Assembly: GCA_963777975.1 (NCBI GenBank)
Contig: CAVZSO010000011.1
Span: 239,977-303,976 of the forward strand
DNA from: CSP1-4 sp963777975
Lineage (GTDB): Bacteria; Chloroflexota; Limnocylindria; Limnocylindrales; CSP1-4
Length of the DNA: 64,000 nt
Direction: 5' to 3'
Part shown: positions 61,828 through 64,000 of the stretch, piece by piece
Layout: every line of letters starts with the position of its first letter
Position numbering within the stretch: position 1 is the stretch's first letter
Notes under the pieces: model-generated
The model's database searches: none
What the model saw: the letters and a program-made list of their open reading frames with translations, nothing else
Told to the model about the DNA's origin: nothing
Translations under genes and position numbers: made by a program

Positions 61828-62742
61828 ATGCGCCCGTTCGAGATCGGCCTCGTTCTCCCGATGGGGGAAGTGTTCGGCGGCGGTGCCACGTCTCGGTGGG
61901 CGAACATCCGAGACCTCGCGCTGCGAGCCGAGGAGATAGGGTTCGACATCGTCTGGACGTGCGACGAGCTCCTCTGGCGCCCGCCGGATCGTGACCCGCA
62001 GGGGTTCTGGGAGGGCGTCGCCATGACCGGCGCGGTCGCGGCCGCGACCTCACGGATCAAGGTCGGCACGTGGATCCTGTCCGCTCTCCACCGGAACCCA
62101 GGCATCACCGCCAAGGCCGTCGAGACGATCGATGAGATCAGCGGCGGGCGGTTCGTGTTCGGCCTCGGCTCGGGACACGCGGGGCGCCAGGCGCATGCCT
62201 TCGGGCTACCGGAGGACCACGTCTATGGTCGATTCGCCGAGGCGATCGAGATCATCGTTCCCCTCCTCCGAGCGGGGCACGCGGACTTCGAGGGCACGTT
62301 CCATGCCGCGCGAGATCTGGAACACCGACCGATCGGTCCGCGACCCGGCCGGATCCCGATCATGATCGGCGCCAAGGGGCCGAAGATGTTGCGTCTGGCC
62401 GCGCTCCATGCCGACACCTGGAGCTGGTTCGCCGAGGAGCGGAGCGACCTCGCGGAGTTCGAGCCGCGACTCGCGGCCCTCGTTGATGCGTGTGTCGGCG
62501 CCGGCCGCGACCCGGAGACGATCGGGAAGTCCGCCGGACTCGTCATCGAGCCGACCTCGGTCGGGGGCTCGGAGGCGGCGGACTTCGGAACCCCGGTACG
62601 CGGCTCGCCCGAGGCGATCGCCGACACGTTGCGAGCCTTCGGCTCCGCCGGCTTCACGAACATCGAGCTCATCGTCTGGCCGGCGACCGTCGCAACAGTC
62701 GACGCGATGGCACCTGTGATCGAGTTGCTCGACGCCGATTGA
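61828..62742 (+). CDS. LLM-class (F420- or FMN-dependent) oxidoreductase
   Basis: 304 residues of the luciferase-like TIM barrel. FEIGLVLPMGEVFGGGATSR, EEIGFDIVWTCDELLWRPP, SRIKVGTWILSALHRNPGIT, IDEISGGRFVFGLGSGHAGR and RIPIMIGAKGPKMLRLAAL follow in family order. The GSGHAGR loop and the EIGFDIVW start are typical of F420-dependent LLM enzymes in Chloroflexota and Actinobacteria, though FMN cannot be excluded. The end overlaps a hairpin. Confidence 0.9.
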   Translation: MRPFEIGLVLPMGEVFGGGATSRWANIRDLALRAEEIGFDIVWTCDELLWRPPDRDPQGFWEGVAMTGAVAAATSRIKVGTWILSALHRNPGITAKAVETIDEISGGRFVFGLGSGHAGRQAHAFGLPEDHVYGRFAEAIEIIVPLLRAGHADFEGTFHAARDLEHRPIGPRPGRIPIMIGAKGPKMLRLAALHADTWSWFAEERSDLAEFEPRLAALVDACVGAGRDPETIGKSAGLVIEPTSVGGSEAADFGTPVRGSPEAIADTLRAFGSAGFTNIELIVWPATVATVDAMAPVIELLDAD

Positions 62743-62836
62743 TCACGTCCGCGTGATCGCGTAGTTGAAGCGAGCGACCACGGCATCCAACCCTTAGCGT
62801 CGTGCCACGCTAGGTGGCACAAGCGGACCGTACGGT
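62741..62836. promoter_or_regulatory. Cluster of three palindromes between the LLM gene and the nuclease
   Basis: GATCACG/CGTGATC pair at 62741-62758, GTGCCAC/GTGGCAC pair at 62802-62820, and ACCGTACGGT is a perfect palindrome at 62827-62836. The first overlaps the LLM stop and may be its terminator. The other two lie just ahead of the nuclease start and could be operators. Confidence 0.5.
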
Positions 62837-62845
62837 GCGGTCGAG

Positions 62846-64000
62846 ATGACACTCACGCTCGACCGACCGCACCACTCATCGCGAAGCCGACCGGCGTCGC
62901 CGCCATCACGACGCGCGACGACGGCACGATCGACGACCCGCAGACCCCGGAGGCCTGGGACGCCTGGGTCTCGGCCGGCCGGACGCGCAACCACCTGAAG
63001 GGCGACCCGCTCCTCGACTGGCTCCACCGATACGGCGAGGCGAACGGCTTCGTCCCCGACGACAAGCTCGAGGGCTACGACCCGCGGACCGACTTCCTGG
63101 CCTTCATCTTCGAGCAGGGCAAGCGCTTCGAGGACGGCGGTCATGCGCCTCATCGCGCGAGCGCTTCGCGGTCACCCGCATCGCCGACCGGGCCCGAGGA
63201 CTCGCGGAGCCTCGCCTGCGCCGTCGCGACCGTCGAGGCGATGCGCGCCGGGGCGCCGATCATCGCCCAGGCGGTCCTGCGCAACCCCGAGACCCGCACG
63301 TACGGCGTCGCCGACCTGCTCGTCCGCTCGGACGTCCTGAACGAGCTCGTGCCGGGCACGCTCACGGCCGCCGAGGCCCGCGTCCCGGCGCCGGCGCTCG
63401 GGGACGCCGCCTGGCACTACCGGGTCGTCGACATCAAGTTCCACACGCTCTCGCTCGACGTCGGACCGCGACTGCCCGGCCGTACGACGAGCTCAGCAAC
63501 ATGGCCCAGGTCTGGGTCTACAACGAGGCCCTCGGTCGGCTCCAGGGCTTCACGCCGCCGGCGGCCTTCCTCCTCGGCCGCAACTGGACGTGCGGCTGGT
63601 CGCCGCGGCAGCGGCTGCTTCGAGCGCCTCGCCCGGGTCGACCGCGACGCGATCGGCGACACGCGGACCGGCGCGACGCTGGCCGAGCTGACGACCGACG
63701 CGCTCGACTGGGTCCGGCGCCTCCGCGCGCGATGGCGCCGGGTGGCAGGTGCTGCCCGGAGCCGTCGGTGCCGGAGCTCTACCCGCACGCCCGCAACACG
63801 CGCGACGCTCCCTGGCACAGCGCCAAGCGCGACATCGCCGCCGCGCTCGGCGAGCTGACGCTCCTGCCCGCCATGAGCCCGGAGCGCCGTCGGGCCGCCC
63901 ACGCGCAGGGCATCCGAGCGCTGGGACGACCCCCGCGCCAGCGCCGCCGCCCTCGACGGTCCCCGACAAGTACGCCGACCAGCACGACGCCGTCCTGGCC
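62846..64000 (+). CDS. PD-(D/E)XK (RecB-family-like) nuclease, several frameshifts, truncated by the window end
   Basis: At least 385 residues. Segments from different frames join as AKPTGVAAITTRDDGTIDDP, DPRTDFLAFIFEQGKRFEDG, the nuclease core YGVADLLVRSDVLNELVPG with YRVVDIKFHTLSLDV (motif II D...DxK), YDELSNMAQVWVYNEALGRL and FERLARVDRDAIGD. DAPWHSAKRDIAAALGELTL follows near the window end. The Asp of VADLL and the Asp-Ile-Lys form the metal site. Breaks lie near 62868, 63140-63175, 63470, 63610 and 63735. The family is of predicted RecB-like nucleases; role in repair or defence is unknown. Confidence 0.68.

Overview
The window is a 64 kb stretch of very GC-rich bacterial chromosome, dense with genes and containing no rRNA, tRNA, CRISPR array or insertion sequence that I could find. 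The gene set includes an alpha2-type glycyl-tRNA synthetase, an F420/LLM-type oxidoreductase, a DUF2905 membrane protein, a pyruvate phosphate dikinase, class III cyclases and many leaderless genes with TAnnnT -10 boxes. This fits a high-GC Chloroflexota lineage (Limnocylindria-like) or a close actinobacterial analogue. That placement is an inference from gene content and composition, not from a phylogeny.

Layout. 1-9.4 kb is a housekeeping block: rimI-tsaD-rsmA-ispE-ridA, glmU and a CNNM/CBS membrane protein, a META-type lipoprotein, then a polyprenyl synthetase diverging from recO. 9.5-12.9 kb holds a DUF1269 envelope protein, glyS and a GT87-like membrane protein. 13.0-23.0 kb is a coherent sugar operon: a LacI-type palindromic operator, an Rbs-type ABC importer (ATPase, permease, binding lipoprotein), a LacI regulator, FucU mutarotase, FucI isomerase, a class II aldolase and a RhaB-type kinase. 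Together these would import L-fucose and cleave it to dihydroxyacetone phosphate and lactaldehyde. 23-30 kb holds a DAO flavoprotein, a PLP decarboxylase, a DUF4239 protein with an FNR-type reductase, and an S9 peptidase. 30-37 kb carries ppdK, a DUF2252 protein and an ABC exporter next to a HAD phosphatase. 37-64 kb is accessory: GNATs, VOC proteins, a PAC2 protein, a winged-helix protein, a carbonic anhydrase, an AfsR-like cyclase-ATPase, a CopG/RelE pair, a GNAT-methyltransferase fusion, a Rieske protein, a mannosylglycerate-hydrolase-like enzyme with a cupin, a HicAB pair, a second cyclase, a quinone oxidoreductase, a glycosidase-like TIM-barrel protein, a pterin dehydratase, an LLM oxidoreductase, and a PD-(D/E)XK nuclease cut by the window end.

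Two window-wide signals stand out. First, at least nine genes on both strands have a TAnnnT box ending exactly six bases before the start codon, with seven near-matches. This is a leaderless-transcription grammar that also fixes several start codons. Second, about half of the genes, including essential ones, are broken by one or more frameshifts. Nearly all look like single-base insertions, so the consensus sequence probably carries systematic indel errors. I annotate those genes across the break.
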